Positions 1 through 8,589 are shown, counted from the stretch's first letter. The stretch is 64,000 nt of DNA from Halomonas sp. THAF5a (GCF_009363755.1 NZ_CP045417.1:3742749-3806748); one strand, 5' to 3'. The notes: generated by a model not told the origin, from the letters alone. Program-made: numbers and translations.

Positions 1-633
1 GAGGAGCTGCCCGAGGGCGTGCTCGCGCGCCTGCTCGAGGAGCACTCGCTGAGTAGCGAGGCACCGCTGCTGGAGTCGATCGGGCTCGGCTCCCGGGTCG
101 CCCACGCGGTCGCTCGCCGGCTGGTCGCCCTGATGCAGGGCGAGCCCGACGCCTCCGGCGCCGCGGCCGCGGCGCCGGAGGCGCCCCACCAGCCGATCCT
201 GATCAGCGGGGCCGAGGGCATGGTGATCAAGTTCGCCCGCTGCTGCCGGCCGCTGCCCGGCGACCCGGTGATCGGCCACCTCTCGGTGGGCAAGGGCCTC
301 GTCGTGCACCGCGCCGAGTGCCGTAACCTGGGCGACCTGAAGGACGACCCCGACAAGCTGTTCGCCCTAGAGTGGTCCGCCGACATCGACGAGGACTTCC
401 CCGCCGCCCTGCGCCTGGAGATGGCGAGCCGTCGCGGGCTGGTGGCAGAGCTCGCCGCCCTGATCACCGATGCGGGCGCCAACATCGAGCGCATCGACAT
501 CGAGGAGCGCGACGCGCGGCTGTCGATCGTCAACCTGATCCTGTCGGTGCGCAACCGCGTGCACCTGGCGCGCATCATCAAGCGCCTGCGCAACCTGTCC
601 CACGTGGGCCGCATCACCCGACTCGGCAACTGA
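1..633 (+). CDS. spoT: SpoT, bifunctional (p)ppGpp synthetase/hydrolase, C-terminal part
   Basis: The reading frame is open from the window edge, so only the last 210 residues are visible. They hold the conserved-cysteine module (CCRPLPGD, then GHLSVGKGLVVHR) followed by a C-terminal ACT domain (RRGLVAELAALITDAGANI onward). These regulatory domains sense starvation signals and control the catalytic domains, which lie outside the window. SpoT rather than RelA is favoured by the ridA gene directly downstream, as in pseudomonads. A very strong hairpin follows the stop codon, so this gene probably ends its transcription unit. Confidence 0.93.
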   Translation, partial: EELPEGVLARLLEEHSLSSEAPLLESIGLGSRVAHAVARRLVALMQGEPDASGAAAAAPEAPHQPILISGAEGMVIKFARCCRPLPGDPVIGHLSVGKGLVVHRAECRNLGDLKDDPDKLFALEWSADIDEDFPAALRLEMASRRGLVAELAALITDAGANIERIDIEERDARLSIVNLILSVRNRVHLARIIKRLRNLSHVGRITRLGN

Positions 634-636
634 TCC

Positions 637-684
637 CGCCACGCCCCACCCGTCGCCGACGGCGGCGGGTGGGGCGTGGCGTTT
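637..684 (+). terminator. Strong hairpin terminator after spoT
   Basis: A 21-bp stem (637-657 with 661-681) contains a single G-T wobble and a GAC loop, and is followed by TTTC. It begins 3 bases after the spoT stop and separates spoT from ridA. The U tract is short, so termination relies on the very stable stem. Confidence 0.8.
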
Positions 685-726
685 CACGATACGCAGAACA
701 CCAACAACGTCATGAGGAGCATCACC

Positions 727-1116
727 ATGAGCAACAAGGCCGTCATCAACACCGACCAGGCGCCCGCCGCCATCGGCCCCTACTCCCAGGCCATCAAGGC
801 CGGCAACACCGTCTACATCTCCGGCCAGATCCCCCTCGACCCGGCCAGCATGGAGATCGTCTCCGACGACTTCGAGGCCCAGGCGCGCCAGGTCTTCACC
901 AACCTTAAGGCCGTCTGCGAGGAGGCCGCCGGCACCCTGCAGGACGTGGTCAAGGTCAACCTCTACCTGGTCGACCTGGGCCAGTTCGCGGTGGTCAACC
1001 AGGTGATGGAGGAGTTCTTCCAGGCGCCCTTCCCGGCGCGGGCCGCGGTGGGCGTGAAGGCGCTGCCCAAGGGCGCCCTGGTCGAGGCGGAAGCCGTGAT
1101 GGTCATCGGCGACTGA
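727..1116 (+). CDS. ridA: RidA family reactive intermediate (enamine/imine) deaminase
   Basis: This 129-residue protein has the normal RidA length. RidA hydrolyses the reactive enamines and imines released by PLP enzymes such as threonine dehydratase, protecting other PLP enzymes from damage. The family's IGPYSQAI and YISGQIP segments lie near the N-terminus, and FPARAAV carries the conserved substrate-binding arginine, followed by the VEAEAV strand. The ATG at 727 is chosen because GAGGAG lies 7-12 bases upstream and because the longer reading frame adds residues not found in the family. The cytosolic protein normally forms a trimer. Confidence 0.95.
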   Translation: MSNKAVINTDQAPAAIGPYSQAIKAGNTVYISGQIPLDPASMEIVSDDFEAQARQVFTNLKAVCEEAAGTLQDVVKVNLYLVDLGQFAVVNQVMEEFFQAPFPARAAVGVKALPKGALVEAEAVMVIGD

Positions 1117-1135
1117 TCGCCGCCTCCCCCCCGGC

Positions 1136-1651
1136 ATGCGCCTCTTCCTGGCCCTGATGCCGCCGCCGGTCCTGCGCCGGCGGCTCGGTGAGCTCGCCGA
1201 CCGGGCCCACGCCCGCCTGGGCGGACGCCGCGTCCCCGACGACAGCCTGCACCTGACCCTCGCCTTCCTCGGCGAGGTGCCGCAGGCGCAGGGCGAAGCG
1301 CTCGCGCGCTGGCTGGAAACACGGGAGATCCCGGCGGGGGAGTGGCGCCTGGACGCCTGGGGGGCCTTCCGCCGCCCGGGCATCGTCTGGGTGGGAAGCC
1401 GGGCGCCCGACCGGGCGCTGGCAGAACTCCAGGCCGCGCTCTGGAACGAGCTCGAGCAGCAGGGCATCGCGGGCCGGCCGTCACGCTTCATCCCCCACGT
1501 GACGCTGCTGCGCCGGGTCCCTCGCCTGGAGCGCGCCAAGCCGTCGCCGCCGGACCTCGTCTGGCCCTACCGGCGAGTGGCGCTGCTGCGCTCCTTCACC
1601 GACCGGGACCGCGCCCGCTATCAGATCCTCGCCCGGTCGCCGCTGGCCTGA
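1136..1651 (+). CDS. thpR: ThpR, RNA 2',3'-cyclic phosphodiesterase (2H family)
   Basis: This 171-residue protein of the 2H phosphoesterase family has both catalytic H-x-T-x tetrads: HLTL at residues 39-42 and HVTL at 121-124. Family members open 2',3'-cyclic phosphate ends of RNA and can also ligate tRNA halves in vitro. The length fits the bacterial LigT/ThpR group. It starts 19 bases after ridA and probably shares its transcript. It converges on the next gene, which is on the other strand 30 bases away. Confidence 0.9.
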   Translation: MRLFLALMPPPVLRRRLGELADRAHARLGGRRVPDDSLHLTLAFLGEVPQAQGEALARWLETREIPAGEWRLDAWGAFRRPGIVWVGSRAPDRALAELQAALWNELEQQGIAGRPSRFIPHVTLLRRVPRLERAKPSPPDLVWPYRRVALLRSFTDRDRARYQILARSPLA

Positions 1652-1681
1652 ACCCGGCGTCCCTGATCCGTCACCGGCGCC

Positions 1682-2554
1682 TCACGCCTTCACGGGCAGG
1701 AAGCCCCCCGCCTTCAGCACCTGGGCATAGCCCTCGCGAAAGCTCGGGTAGCGGAAGCGATAGCCGCTCTCGAGCAGTCGCGCGTTGTCGCAGCGCTTGC
1801 TGGCCCGCCGGCGCAGCGGCGACTGGATGGTCTCGGTGGCCTCGACCTTGAGCTGCGTCGCGAGCCAGGCCATCACCTCGTTGAGCGGCGCGGGCTCGCA
1901 GTCGCTGGCGAGATAGAGCGGCGCGAGCGGGGTACAGGCGAGGGACAGGCCGATCAGGTGCGCCAGCACCCCGGCACAGTCGTCGCGGTGGATGCGGTTG
2001 GAGTACATCACCGGGCTCGCCGGCGCGATGCGTCCCTCGCCGACCTGACGGATCAGGCGGTCGCGACCGGGGCCGTAGATGCCCGAGAAGCGCACCACCG
2101 TGCCGGGCAGGTCGTGGTCGATCAGCGCCTGCTCGGCCTCGCACATCAGGGTGCCGGAGAACCCGGAGGGTTCGGCGGGGCTCGTCTCGTCGACCACCTC
2201 GCCGTCGCGCTGGGCATAGACGCTGGTCGAGGAGACGAAGAACACCCGCTGCGGGGGGCGGTCACGGTCGGCGAACGCCTGGAGCATGGCCTTCAGGCCG
2301 TCGGGATAGGCGGCGCGATAGGCCTCCTCCTCGAAGCGATCGGCGCTGACCACGTAGACCAGGGTATCGGCGTCGGGCAGGCCTTCGAGCGTGGCCGGGT
2401 CGGCGAGATCGACCGCCACGGCCTCGAGGCCGCTGCCCTCGAGCGCCCGAGGGTGGCGACGGGCCCCGATCACGCGGTGCCCCGCCGCGAGCAGTTCGCG
2501 TCCCAGCGCCGTGCCGATGTCGCCGCAACCGAGAATCAGTGTCGTCGTCTTCAC
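1682..2554 (-). CDS. YeeZ-like NAD(P)-dependent SDR/epimerase family protein
   Basis: An extended short-chain dehydrogenase/epimerase fold of about 290 residues. The nucleotide-binding motif GCGDIG is at residues 9-14, followed by the acidic and basic residues of the Rossmann strands (GARRHPRAL). The segment FFVSSTSVYAQ supplies the serine and tyrosine of the active-site strand, but there is no YxxxK, as in atypical members such as E. coli YeeZ. The substrate is unknown. The GTG at 2554 is preferred because VKTTTLILG is the normal family N-terminus and a purine-rich stretch precedes it. A longer ATG start at 2617 is possible. The gene diverges from oxyR. Confidence 0.82.
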   Translation of the reverse strand: MKTTTLILGCGDIGTALGRELLAAGHRVIGARRHPRALEGSGLEAVAVDLADPATLEGLPDADTLVYVVSADRFEEEAYRAAYPDGLKAMLQAFADRDRPPQRVFFVSSTSVYAQRDGEVVDETSPAEPSGFSGTLMCEAEQALIDHDLPGTVVRFSGIYGPGRDRLIRQVGEGRIAPASPVMYSNRIHRDDCAGVLAHLIGLSLACTPLAPLYLASDCEPAPLNEVMAWLATQLKVEATETIQSPLRRRASKRCDNARLLESGYRFRYPSFREGYAQVLKAGGFLPVKA

Positions 2555-2668
2555 CTTTCCCTCACCCCCTGATAAAAAGTCCCTATTGGCATTATTGTGT
2601 CTCGTCCTGTCGGGCATGATCGCCTGAGACCGTCACCCGCTTTAGAAGAGGATGCCTGCCGGCACCAC

Positions 2669-3589
2669 ATGACTCTAACAGAACTCCGCTATATCGTGAC
2701 ACTGGCCCAGGAGCGCCACTTTGGACGCGCCGCGGAGCGCTGCTTCGTCTCCCAGCCGACCCTGTCGGTGGCCGTCAAGAAGCTCGAGGAGGAGCTCGGC
2801 GTGGCGCTGTTCGAGCGCTCGAAATCCACCGTCCAGGTCACCCCGATGGGGGAGAAGATCGTCGAGCAGGCCCAGCGCGTGCTGGAGCAGAGCAGCGTGA
2901 TCAAGGAGCTGGCCACCGCCGGCCGCGACCAGCTGGCGAGCCCGCTGCGCATCGGCGCCATCTACACCATCGGCCCCTACCTCTTCCCCTACCTGATCCC
3001 GGAGCTCTCCCGCCAGGCGCCCCAGATGCCGCTCTACATCGAGGAGGGCTTCACCGGCAACCTGCGCCGCAAGCTCAGAAGCGGCGAGCTCGACGCCATC
3101 ATCATCGCTCTGCCCTTCACCGAGACCGACGTGCTCACCAAGCCGCTCTACGAGGAGGCCTTCGAGGTGCTACTGCCGGCCGACCACCGCTGGGCGGAAC
3201 GCGAGAGCATCGACAAGGAGGACCTGCTGGAGGAGCGCCTGCTGCTGCTCGGCGAGGGACACTGCTTCCGCGACCAGATCCTCGAGGCCTGCCCGGCGAT
3301 CAGCCACCAGCTCAACAGTCCCTCCAACACCCTCACCGCCGAGGGCGGGTCGCTGGAGACCATCCGCCACATGGTGGCCTCGAAGCTCGGCATCACCGTG
3401 CTGCCAGGCTCGGCCATCGGCACCGGGCACTACGAGAGCGGCATGCTGATCAGCCGCCCCTTCACCGCCCCGTCGCCCTCGCGCACCGTGGCGATCGCCT
3501 GGCGCGCCAGCTTCCCGCGGCCGCGGGCCATCGATGCCGTCACCGACGCCATCGCCCACTGCCGACAGGTCGAGCTCGCCCCGGCATGA
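2669..3589 (+). CDS. oxyR: OxyR, peroxide-sensing LysR-type regulator
   Basis: A 306-residue LysR-type regulator with the winged helix-turn-helix in residues 1-60. The peroxide-sensing pair is conserved at the same numbers as in E. coli OxyR, C199 and C208, inside GHCFRDQILEAC. Oxidation to a disulfide converts OxyR to the activator of catalase, alkyl hydroperoxide reductase and related genes. The ATG at 2669 gives the standard MTLTELRYIVTLA start; longer starts add unrelated residues. The stop overlaps the recG start (ATGA), so the two genes are translationally coupled, matching the oxyR-recG pair of pseudomonads. Confidence 0.97.
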   Translation: MTLTELRYIVTLAQERHFGRAAERCFVSQPTLSVAVKKLEEELGVALFERSKSTVQVTPMGEKIVEQAQRVLEQSSVIKELATAGRDQLASPLRIGAIYTIGPYLFPYLIPELSRQAPQMPLYIEEGFTGNLRRKLRSGELDAIIIALPFTETDVLTKPLYEEAFEVLLPADHRWAERESIDKEDLLEERLLLLGEGHCFRDQILEACPAISHQLNSPSNTLTAEGGSLETIRHMVASKLGITVLPGSAIGTGHYESGMLISRPFTAPSPSRTVAIAWRASFPRPRAIDAVTDAIAHCRQVELAPA

Positions 3590-5667
3590 ACGGCCTCGAT
3601 GCCCCCGTCACGGACCTCAAGGGGGTCGGCGAGGCGCTGGCCGGCAAGCTCGCCCGGCTCGGCATCGAGCGCGTCGCCGACCTGCTGTTCCATCTCCCGC
3701 TGCGCTACCAGGACCGCACCCGCATCACCCCCATCGCCACCCTGAGCGCCGGTCACGAGGCGGTGGTGGAGGGCGAGGTGGTCGCCGGCGAGGTGGTGCA
3801 TGGCCGCCGGCGCAGCCTGCTGGTGCGCCTGCGCGACGGCTCCGGCCTGCTCAGCCTGCGCTTCTTCCACTTCTCCCCGGCCCAGCAGCAGCAGTTCCAG
3901 GCCGGGGCCCGGGTGCGCGCCTTCGGCGAGGCCCGGGCCGGCGCCACCGGCCTCGAGCTCTACCACCCGGAGTATCGTCTGCTGGGCGGCGGCGAGGCCC
4001 CGGTGGAGGATCACCTGACGCCCATCTACCCGGCCACCGAGGGGCTCCACCAGACCCGCCTGCGGGCGCTGATCGACCAGGCCCTGGCGCGCCTGGACGC
4101 CGACCCCGAGGCCCTGCCGGACGGCATTCCCGAGTCGCTGCGCCAACGCTTCGCGCTGCCCGACCTGCACCACTGCCTGGACACCCTGCACCGGCCGCCG
4201 CCGGAGGCCGACCCCGAGCAGCTGGCCGGCGGCCACCACCCGGCCCGGCGCCGCCTGGCCCTGGAGGAGCTGCTCGCCCACCGGCTCAGCCTGCAGGAGG
4301 TGCGCCAGCGCATCCAGGAGGACGGCGCCCCGGCGCTGCACGGCGGCCGCGGCCTGCAGGCGCGCTTCCTGACCCAGCTGCCCTTCTCGCTGACCGGCGC
4401 CCAGCGCCGGGTGCTCGACGAACTGGCCGCCGACCTGGGACGCCAGGTGCCGATGCTGCGGCTGGTGCAGGGCGATGTCGGCTCGGGCAAGACGGTGGTC
4501 GCCGCCATGGCGGCGCTCTCGGCCATCGCCGCCGACTGCCAGGCGGCGATGATGGCACCCACCGAGATCCTCGCCGAGCAGCACTACCGCACCTTCCGTG
4601 CCTGGTTCGAGCCGCTGGGCATCGAGGTGGCCTGGCTCTCGGGCAAGCTCAAGGGCAAGGCGCGCCTGGACACCAAGGCCGCGATCCACGACGGCCGGGC
4701 GCGCATGGTGGTGGGCACCCACGCGCTCTTCCAGGGCGACGTGCACTTCCAGCGCCTGGGGCTCGCCATCATCGACGAGCAGCACCGCTTCGGCGTCCAC
4801 CAGCGCCTGGCGCTGCGCGAGAAGGGCGAGGCCGGCGGCCTCACCCCCCACCAGCTGGTGATGACCGCCACGCCGATCCCCCGGACCCTGGCGATGAGCG
4901 CCTACGCCGACCTCGACGTCTCGGTGATCGACGAGCTGCCCCCCGGGCGCACCCCGGTGAAGACCGTGGTGATGCCCGACGAGCGCCGCCCCGAGGTGAT
5001 GGCGCGCATCCGCCACGCCTGCGCCGAGGGGCGCCAGGCCTACTGGGTCTGCACCCTGATCGAGGAGTCCGAGGCGCTGCAGTGCCAGGCCGCCGAGGCG
5101 ACCCGCGACGAGCTCGTCGAGACGCTGCCGGAGCTCGCCATCGGCCTGGTCCACGGGCGCATGAAGCCCGCCGAGAAGGCCGAGGTGATGGCGGCCTTCA
5201 AGGCCGGCGAGCTGGACCTGCTGGTCGCCACCACGGTGATCGAGGTCGGGGTCGACGTGCCCAACGCCAGCCTGATGATCATCGAGAATCCCGAGCGGCT
5301 GGGGCTCTCGCAGCTGCATCAGCTGCGCGGCCGGGTCGGGCGCGGCGCCGTGGAGAGCTTCTGCGTGCTGCTCTACCACCCGCCGCTCTCCGCGCACTCC
5401 CGGGAGCGGCTGGCGGTGATGCGCGAGACCACCGACGGCTTTCGCATCGCCGAGAAGGACCTGGAGATCCGCGGTCCCGGCGAGGTGCTGGGCACCCGCC
5501 AGACGGGGCTTGCGCAGATGAGGATCGCCGACCTGGAGCGCGACGCCGACCTGCTGGAGCGGGTCGCCCCCCTGGCCGAGGCCCTGCTGGCCAGTCACCC
5601 CGACGCCAGCCAACCGCTGATCCGCCGCTGGCTCGGCGAGCAGGCGGGGCGCTACGGGCAGGTCTGA
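3586..5667 (+). CDS. recG: RecG, ATP-dependent DNA helicase/branch migration enzyme
   Basis: This 693-residue protein is full length for RecG. An N-terminal wedge/OB domain is followed by helicase domains with Walker A GDVGSGKT (from about residue 296), a DEQH box (about 397-400), TATPIPRT and the C-terminal QLRGRVGRG motif. RecG reverses stalled replication forks and unwinds R-loops and D-loops. It overlaps oxyR by four bases and ends before a perfect bidirectional terminator. Confidence 0.97.
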   Translation: MNGLDAPVTDLKGVGEALAGKLARLGIERVADLLFHLPLRYQDRTRITPIATLSAGHEAVVEGEVVAGEVVHGRRRSLLVRLRDGSGLLSLRFFHFSPAQQQQFQAGARVRAFGEARAGATGLELYHPEYRLLGGGEAPVEDHLTPIYPATEGLHQTRLRALIDQALARLDADPEALPDGIPESLRQRFALPDLHHCLDTLHRPPPEADPEQLAGGHHPARRRLALEELLAHRLSLQEVRQRIQEDGAPALHGGRGLQARFLTQLPFSLTGAQRRVLDELAADLGRQVPMLRLVQGDVGSGKTVVAAMAALSAIAADCQAAMMAPTEILAEQHYRTFRAWFEPLGIEVAWLSGKLKGKARLDTKAAIHDGRARMVVGTHALFQGDVHFQRLGLAIIDEQHRFGVHQRLALREKGEAGGLTPHQLVMTATPIPRTLAMSAYADLDVSVIDELPPGRTPVKTVVMPDERRPEVMARIRHACAEGRQAYWVCTLIEESEALQCQAAEATRDELVETLPELAIGLVHGRMKPAEKAEVMAAFKAGELDLLVATTVIEVGVDVPNASLMIIENPERLGLSQLHQLRGRVGRGAVESFCVLLYHPPLSAHSRERLAVMRETTDGFRIAEKDLEIRGPGEVLGTRQTGLAQMRIADLERDADLLERVAPLAEALLASHPDASQPLIRRWLGEQAGRYGQV

Positions 5668-5700
5668 CAGCGGCAAGCGGCAGCATGAAACCGCCAAAGC

Positions 5701-5740
5701 AAAAGAAAACCCGAAGGACAAGGCCTTCGGGTTTTCTTTT
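5701..5740. terminator. Bidirectional rho-independent terminator
   Basis: A perfect 17-bp stem (5701-5717 with 5724-5740, loop ACAAGG) carries A-rich and T-rich ends, so each strand gives a hairpin followed by a U run. It lies between the convergent recG and the 118-residue gene and can end both transcripts. Confidence 0.93.
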
Positions 5741-5766
5741 AGCTCGGCGCTTGTAGCTCGGCGCTT
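5741..5766. repeat. Two 12-bp direct repeats
   Basis: AGCTCGGCGCTT occurs at 5741-5752 and again at 5755-5766, separated by GT. The second copy includes the first bases of the stop codon of the leftward gene. It abuts the terminator and may be a short expansion. Confidence 0.85.
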
Positions 5767-6121
5767 ACAGGTGCTTGAGCAGGCGCTGCAGCTGCTTCAG
5801 GTCGCCGGAGTCGCCGACCAGGCGCACGGTACCGGCCATCATGCCGTCGAGGAAGGCCTGCTGGGTGGGCCGCCTGAGCACCTTGAGTGCCGTGGCCTCA
5901 TCCGCGAAACGCAGCTCCAGGTCGAGATCCACCGGCAGGCCCGGCCCGGAGCGGATGCCCTGCGGCGACATGCGGTAGTGCCGGGCGATGGCGAGGTCCT
6001 CGGTGGCGATGCCCCAGTCCAGCCCGCGCCGCTCGGCCAGCAGCTCGCGAAACCGCGCCCGGCGGCGCAGGGCGCGCTTGAGCAACAGCCCGAGCAGCCA
6101 CAGCATCAGTCGCAGCTTCAT
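5765..6121 (-). CDS. Small conserved protein, possibly SCP2-like lipid-binding
   Basis: 118 residues with a hydrophobic N-terminal helix (LRLMLWLLGLLLKRAL) followed by a very basic stretch, then an alpha/beta segment ending in LDGMMAGTVRLVGDSGDLKQLQRLLKHL. A short domain with a strand-rich middle and a closing helix around a conserved 'GxxxGxVxLxGD' pattern resembles SCP2-type sterol-carrier domains, but I cannot confirm this by eye. The N-terminus could anchor it to the inner membrane. Pseudomonads also have small unknown genes between recG and the HU gene. Function unknown. Confidence 0.7.
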   Translation of the reverse strand: MKLRLMLWLLGLLLKRALRRRARFRELLAERRGLDWGIATEDLAIARHYRMSPQGIRSGPGLPVDLDLELRFADEATALKVLRRPTQQAFLDGMMAGTVRLVGDSGDLKQLQRLLKHL

Positions 6122-6189
6122 ATCGGCTCCGGGTCCGGAGGAGAAGGGGGAGGATCACGCGGCCCGCGGGCGAAGCGGGCCGCAGCGCC

Positions 6190-6465
6190 TTACTTGCCGA
6201 CGGCGTCCTTGAGGCCCTTGCCTGGCTTGAAGGCGACGGTCTTGCTGGCCGGGATGGTCAGCGGCTGGCCGGTCTGGGGGTTCTTGCCGGTGCGGGCGGC
6301 ACGCTCGCGCACGGTGAAGGTACCGAAGCCGATCAGCGACACGTCCTGTCCCTGCGATACGCTCCCGGTGATCTCGTCGAGAATGACGTTGAGCACCTGG
6401 CTGGCCTTGTCCTTGGATAGATCCGCACGCTCGGCAATCGCCGCGGCGAGTTCTGGCTTGCGCAT
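6190..6465 (-). CDS. HU family DNA-binding protein
   Basis: 91 residues, exactly HU length, with MRKPELAAAIAERADLSKDKA at the start, the core GFGTFTVRERAARTG, and the DNA-wrapping arm ending in KTVAFKPGKGLKDAV. HU bends and compacts DNA as a dimer. The ATG at 6465 has a strong GGAGG seven bases upstream. Longer reading through this frame is non-coding. The gene sits next to recG and rubredoxin reductase, as in Pseudomonas. The 215 bases upstream hold no gene and presumably the promoter. Confidence 0.95.
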   Translation of the reverse strand: MRKPELAAAIAERADLSKDKASQVLNVILDEITGSVSQGQDVSLIGFGTFTVRERAARTGKNPQTGQPLTIPASKTVAFKPGKGLKDAVGK

Positions 6466-6680
6466 ACAGCCCTCCTGATATTGGCATCGAGATGCCGGCG
6501 TTCGTCGCCGACTGATTGATGATTTCATACGCGCCGTCAGCGCATCACGCGCCCATCTTCCATCGTGCAGGCGACGATGGTGCAGTGATCGTGTCCGCGG
6601 GATGCGAAACGCATCGCGCACTCGGCAGTGCCTCCAGTGCCGCGACCCGATGACCGCGAGAGGCCCGGTGGTTGACGCAA

Positions 6681-7841
6681 CTAGCCTAGCAACGGCGGCG
6701 CGGCTCGCGCCAGTTCGACTTTCCGACGCACCGCGCGTCCTGTCAACGCAAAGCCGAGCAGCCGCCCCGTCTCGTCCTCGGCCAGCGCCGTCAGGTCGCG
6801 CCCCTCGCCCTCCAGGCGCCAGCGCGCCGGGCTCTCGGCCGGGGGGAGCGCCACCACCGGCAACAGCGGCGTCTTGACCAGTACCGGCCAGGGCCCGTAG
6901 GCCACCGGGGTGGGGGTGCCCGTCAGGGTCTTCGCCAGGGCCTTGGCGCTGGCCAGCAGCGGCTGGACGTACATGGCGTTGACCCCGTCGACGCAGGCCA
7001 CGTCGCCCAGGGCATGGATGCCGGGCGCCGAGGTGGCCAGCCGGCGGTCTGTATGGATCCCCGCCTCGCCGACCCGGAGCCCGGCCGCCTCGGCGAGCGC
7101 GGTGCGCGGCGTGAGGCCGGTGGCCACCAGCACCAGATCGGCGGAGAGCGACGCGCCGTCGTCGAGCCCCACCGCGACGCCCTCGCCTTCGGCCGCGAGC
7201 CCGTCGACCGTGCGCTCGGTGTAAAGCCCCATGCCGGCCTCGCGGAAGGCCTCGCCCAGGGCGTGGCCCAGGGCCTCGGGCAGCAGCCGCGGCAGGGGCG
7301 CCGGTTCCGGGGCCACCAGCGCCACCGCATGGCCCCCCGCCGCGAGGTCGTTGGCGAACTCGCAGCCGACCAGGCCGACGCCGATCACCGCCACCCGCGC
7401 CGGACGGCCGAGCGCCGCCAGGGCCTCGTGGAAGGCGCGGTAGTCGTCCAGGTCGTTGACGCTGAAGACCCGCCCGGCGACGGCCTCGGGCACCCGGAAG
7501 GGCCAGGCCGGGGCCGCCCCGGTGGCCAGCACCAGCTCGCTCCAGGACAGGGTCTCGGCGCCGATGGTCAGGGTCCGGGCCGCGGGGTCGATCGCCTCGA
7601 CCCGGGTGTGGGGGCGCACCACGGCCTCGAGCTCGTCGGCCACCTCTAGGGCCGAGCGCGCCGCCAGGCGTGCCGGGGGCAGACGCTTGGCGAAGCCGGT
7701 GGAGAGCAGCGGCTTGGAGTAGTCGTCGCCGCTGTCGGCGGTGATCAGGGTCATCGGTCGCGCGGGGTCGAGCTGGCGCAGCTGACGCAGCAGGCCGAGC
7801 CCCGCCATGCCGGAGCCGATGATGGTCAGGGGGGCGGTCAT
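6681..7841 (-). CDS. rubB: Rubredoxin-NAD(+) reductase, FAD-dependent
   Basis: 386 residues of the pyridine nucleotide-disulfide oxidoreductase class: FAD site IIGSGMAG near residue 7, a central NAD site VAVIGVGLVGCEFANDL near 146, and the FAD-contact ALGDVACVDG near 275. Family members pass electrons from NADH to rubredoxin for alkane oxidation or oxygen detoxification. Position between HU and ubiC matches P. aeruginosa rubB, but no rubredoxin gene is adjacent here, so the partner must lie elsewhere. GAGGAGT before the ATG supports the start. Divergent from ubiC. Confidence 0.87.
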   Translation of the reverse strand: MTAPLTIIGSGMAGLGLLRQLRQLDPARPMTLITADSGDDYSKPLLSTGFAKRLPPARLAARSALEVADELEAVVRPHTRVEAIDPAARTLTIGAETLSWSELVLATGAAPAWPFRVPEAVAGRVFSVNDLDDYRAFHEALAALGRPARVAVIGVGLVGCEFANDLAAGGHAVALVAPEPAPLPRLLPEALGHALGEAFREAGMGLYTERTVDGLAAEGEGVAVGLDDGASLSADLVLVATGLTPRTALAEAAGLRVGEAGIHTDRRLATSAPGIHALGDVACVDGVNAMYVQPLLASAKALAKTLTGTPTPVAYGPWPVLVKTPLLPVVALPPAESPARWRLEGEGRDLTALAEDETGRLLGFALTGRAVRRKVELARAAPPLLG

Positions 7842-7941
7842 GGCACTCCTCGAGTCGGGGGCCGGGGCGGCCCGTCACGGAAAAGCGTGTCGACCCGCCA
7901 TGGTACACTAGCCGCCCTCGAAATCGACGCGGAGAGACACG

Positions 7942-8478
7942 GTGAGCAACGGCTCGGCACGCGATCCACGCTGGCGCCCCCTGGCGGCGGCACGCCCCGC
8001 CATGAGTCCCGACTGGTGGCGCTGGGTGGCGTCCCGCGACTCGCTCACCGCCCGGCTGATCGCCGCCGGGGGCCGGCGGCCCTTCCGGGTCCGCCTGCTG
8101 GACCAGCGCCTCGGCCGCCCCCGCCGCGACGAGGCCCTGGCCCTGGGGCTACCCCTCGGGCGCCTGGCCTGGCTGCGCGAGGTGGCGCTCTGCCTGGACG
8201 CGCGCCCCTGGGTCATGGCCCGCTCGGTGGTGCCCCTGGATGGGCTGCACGGCCAGCGCCTCGACCGCCTGGGCGAACGCTCCCTGGGCCACTGGCTGTT
8301 TCGCCAGCCCGACCTGATCCGCGGGCCCCTGGAGGTCACCGCCGACCCGCTGCCCTTCGAGGCCGTCGACGGTCCCTGGGCGCGCCGCTCGGTGTTTCGC
8401 CACCGGCGCTTCGCGGTGCTGGTCCAGGAGTCCTTCCTGGCCACCATGGCGGATGACCTCGGGCTCCCTTCACGCTAG
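7942..8478 (+). CDS. ubiC: UbiC, chorismate--pyruvate lyase
   Basis: 178 residues; removes pyruvate from chorismate to give 4-hydroxybenzoate, the first step of ubiquinone synthesis. Family marks seen are WLREV (77-81), the ARSVVP strand (93-98), ARRSVF (147-152) and LVQESFL, whose E163 corresponds to the catalytic glutamate. The start is GTG at 7942, with GGAGAG five bases upstream. It is followed by ubiA about 190 bases on, with a repeat element between them. Confidence 0.93.
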   Translation: MSNGSARDPRWRPLAAARPAMSPDWWRWVASRDSLTARLIAAGGRRPFRVRLLDQRLGRPRRDEALALGLPLGRLAWLREVALCLDARPWVMARSVVPLDGLHGQRLDRLGERSLGHWLFRQPDLIRGPLEVTADPLPFEAVDGPWARRSVFRHRRFAVLVQESFLATMADDLGLPSR

Positions 8479-8540
8479 GCTCTGGTCCAGTTTCCGATGC
8501 CCCTATCAGGCGGCACCGGGGGCAAGCCGAACAGGAGGTC

Positions 8541-8589
8541 CTACGCCATGGATGGCGTCGGTAGCGTACAGGGAGGTATTCACAGCGCC
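8541..8589 (+). repeat. Dispersed extragenic repeat element, copy A (hairpin plus 29-bp core)
   Basis: The core 8561-8589 (GTAGCGTACAGGG...CACAGCGCC) is identical, on the opposite strand, to 47832-47860. Just before it lies a hairpin (CGCCAT 8544-8549, ATGGCG 8552-8557), with outer CTAC/GTAG pairing. Read through, the core encodes [10 protein letters not shown] in both copies. Copy A lies between the co-directional genes ubiC and ubiA, in the direction of their transcription. Confidence 0.9.

Noticed and set aside
3430..5721. A 763-codon open frame antisense to recG
   Set aside because: High GC leaves shadow frames open. The protein is low complexity (G, L, H, Q rich) with no domain, while recG on the other strand is complete and conserved.
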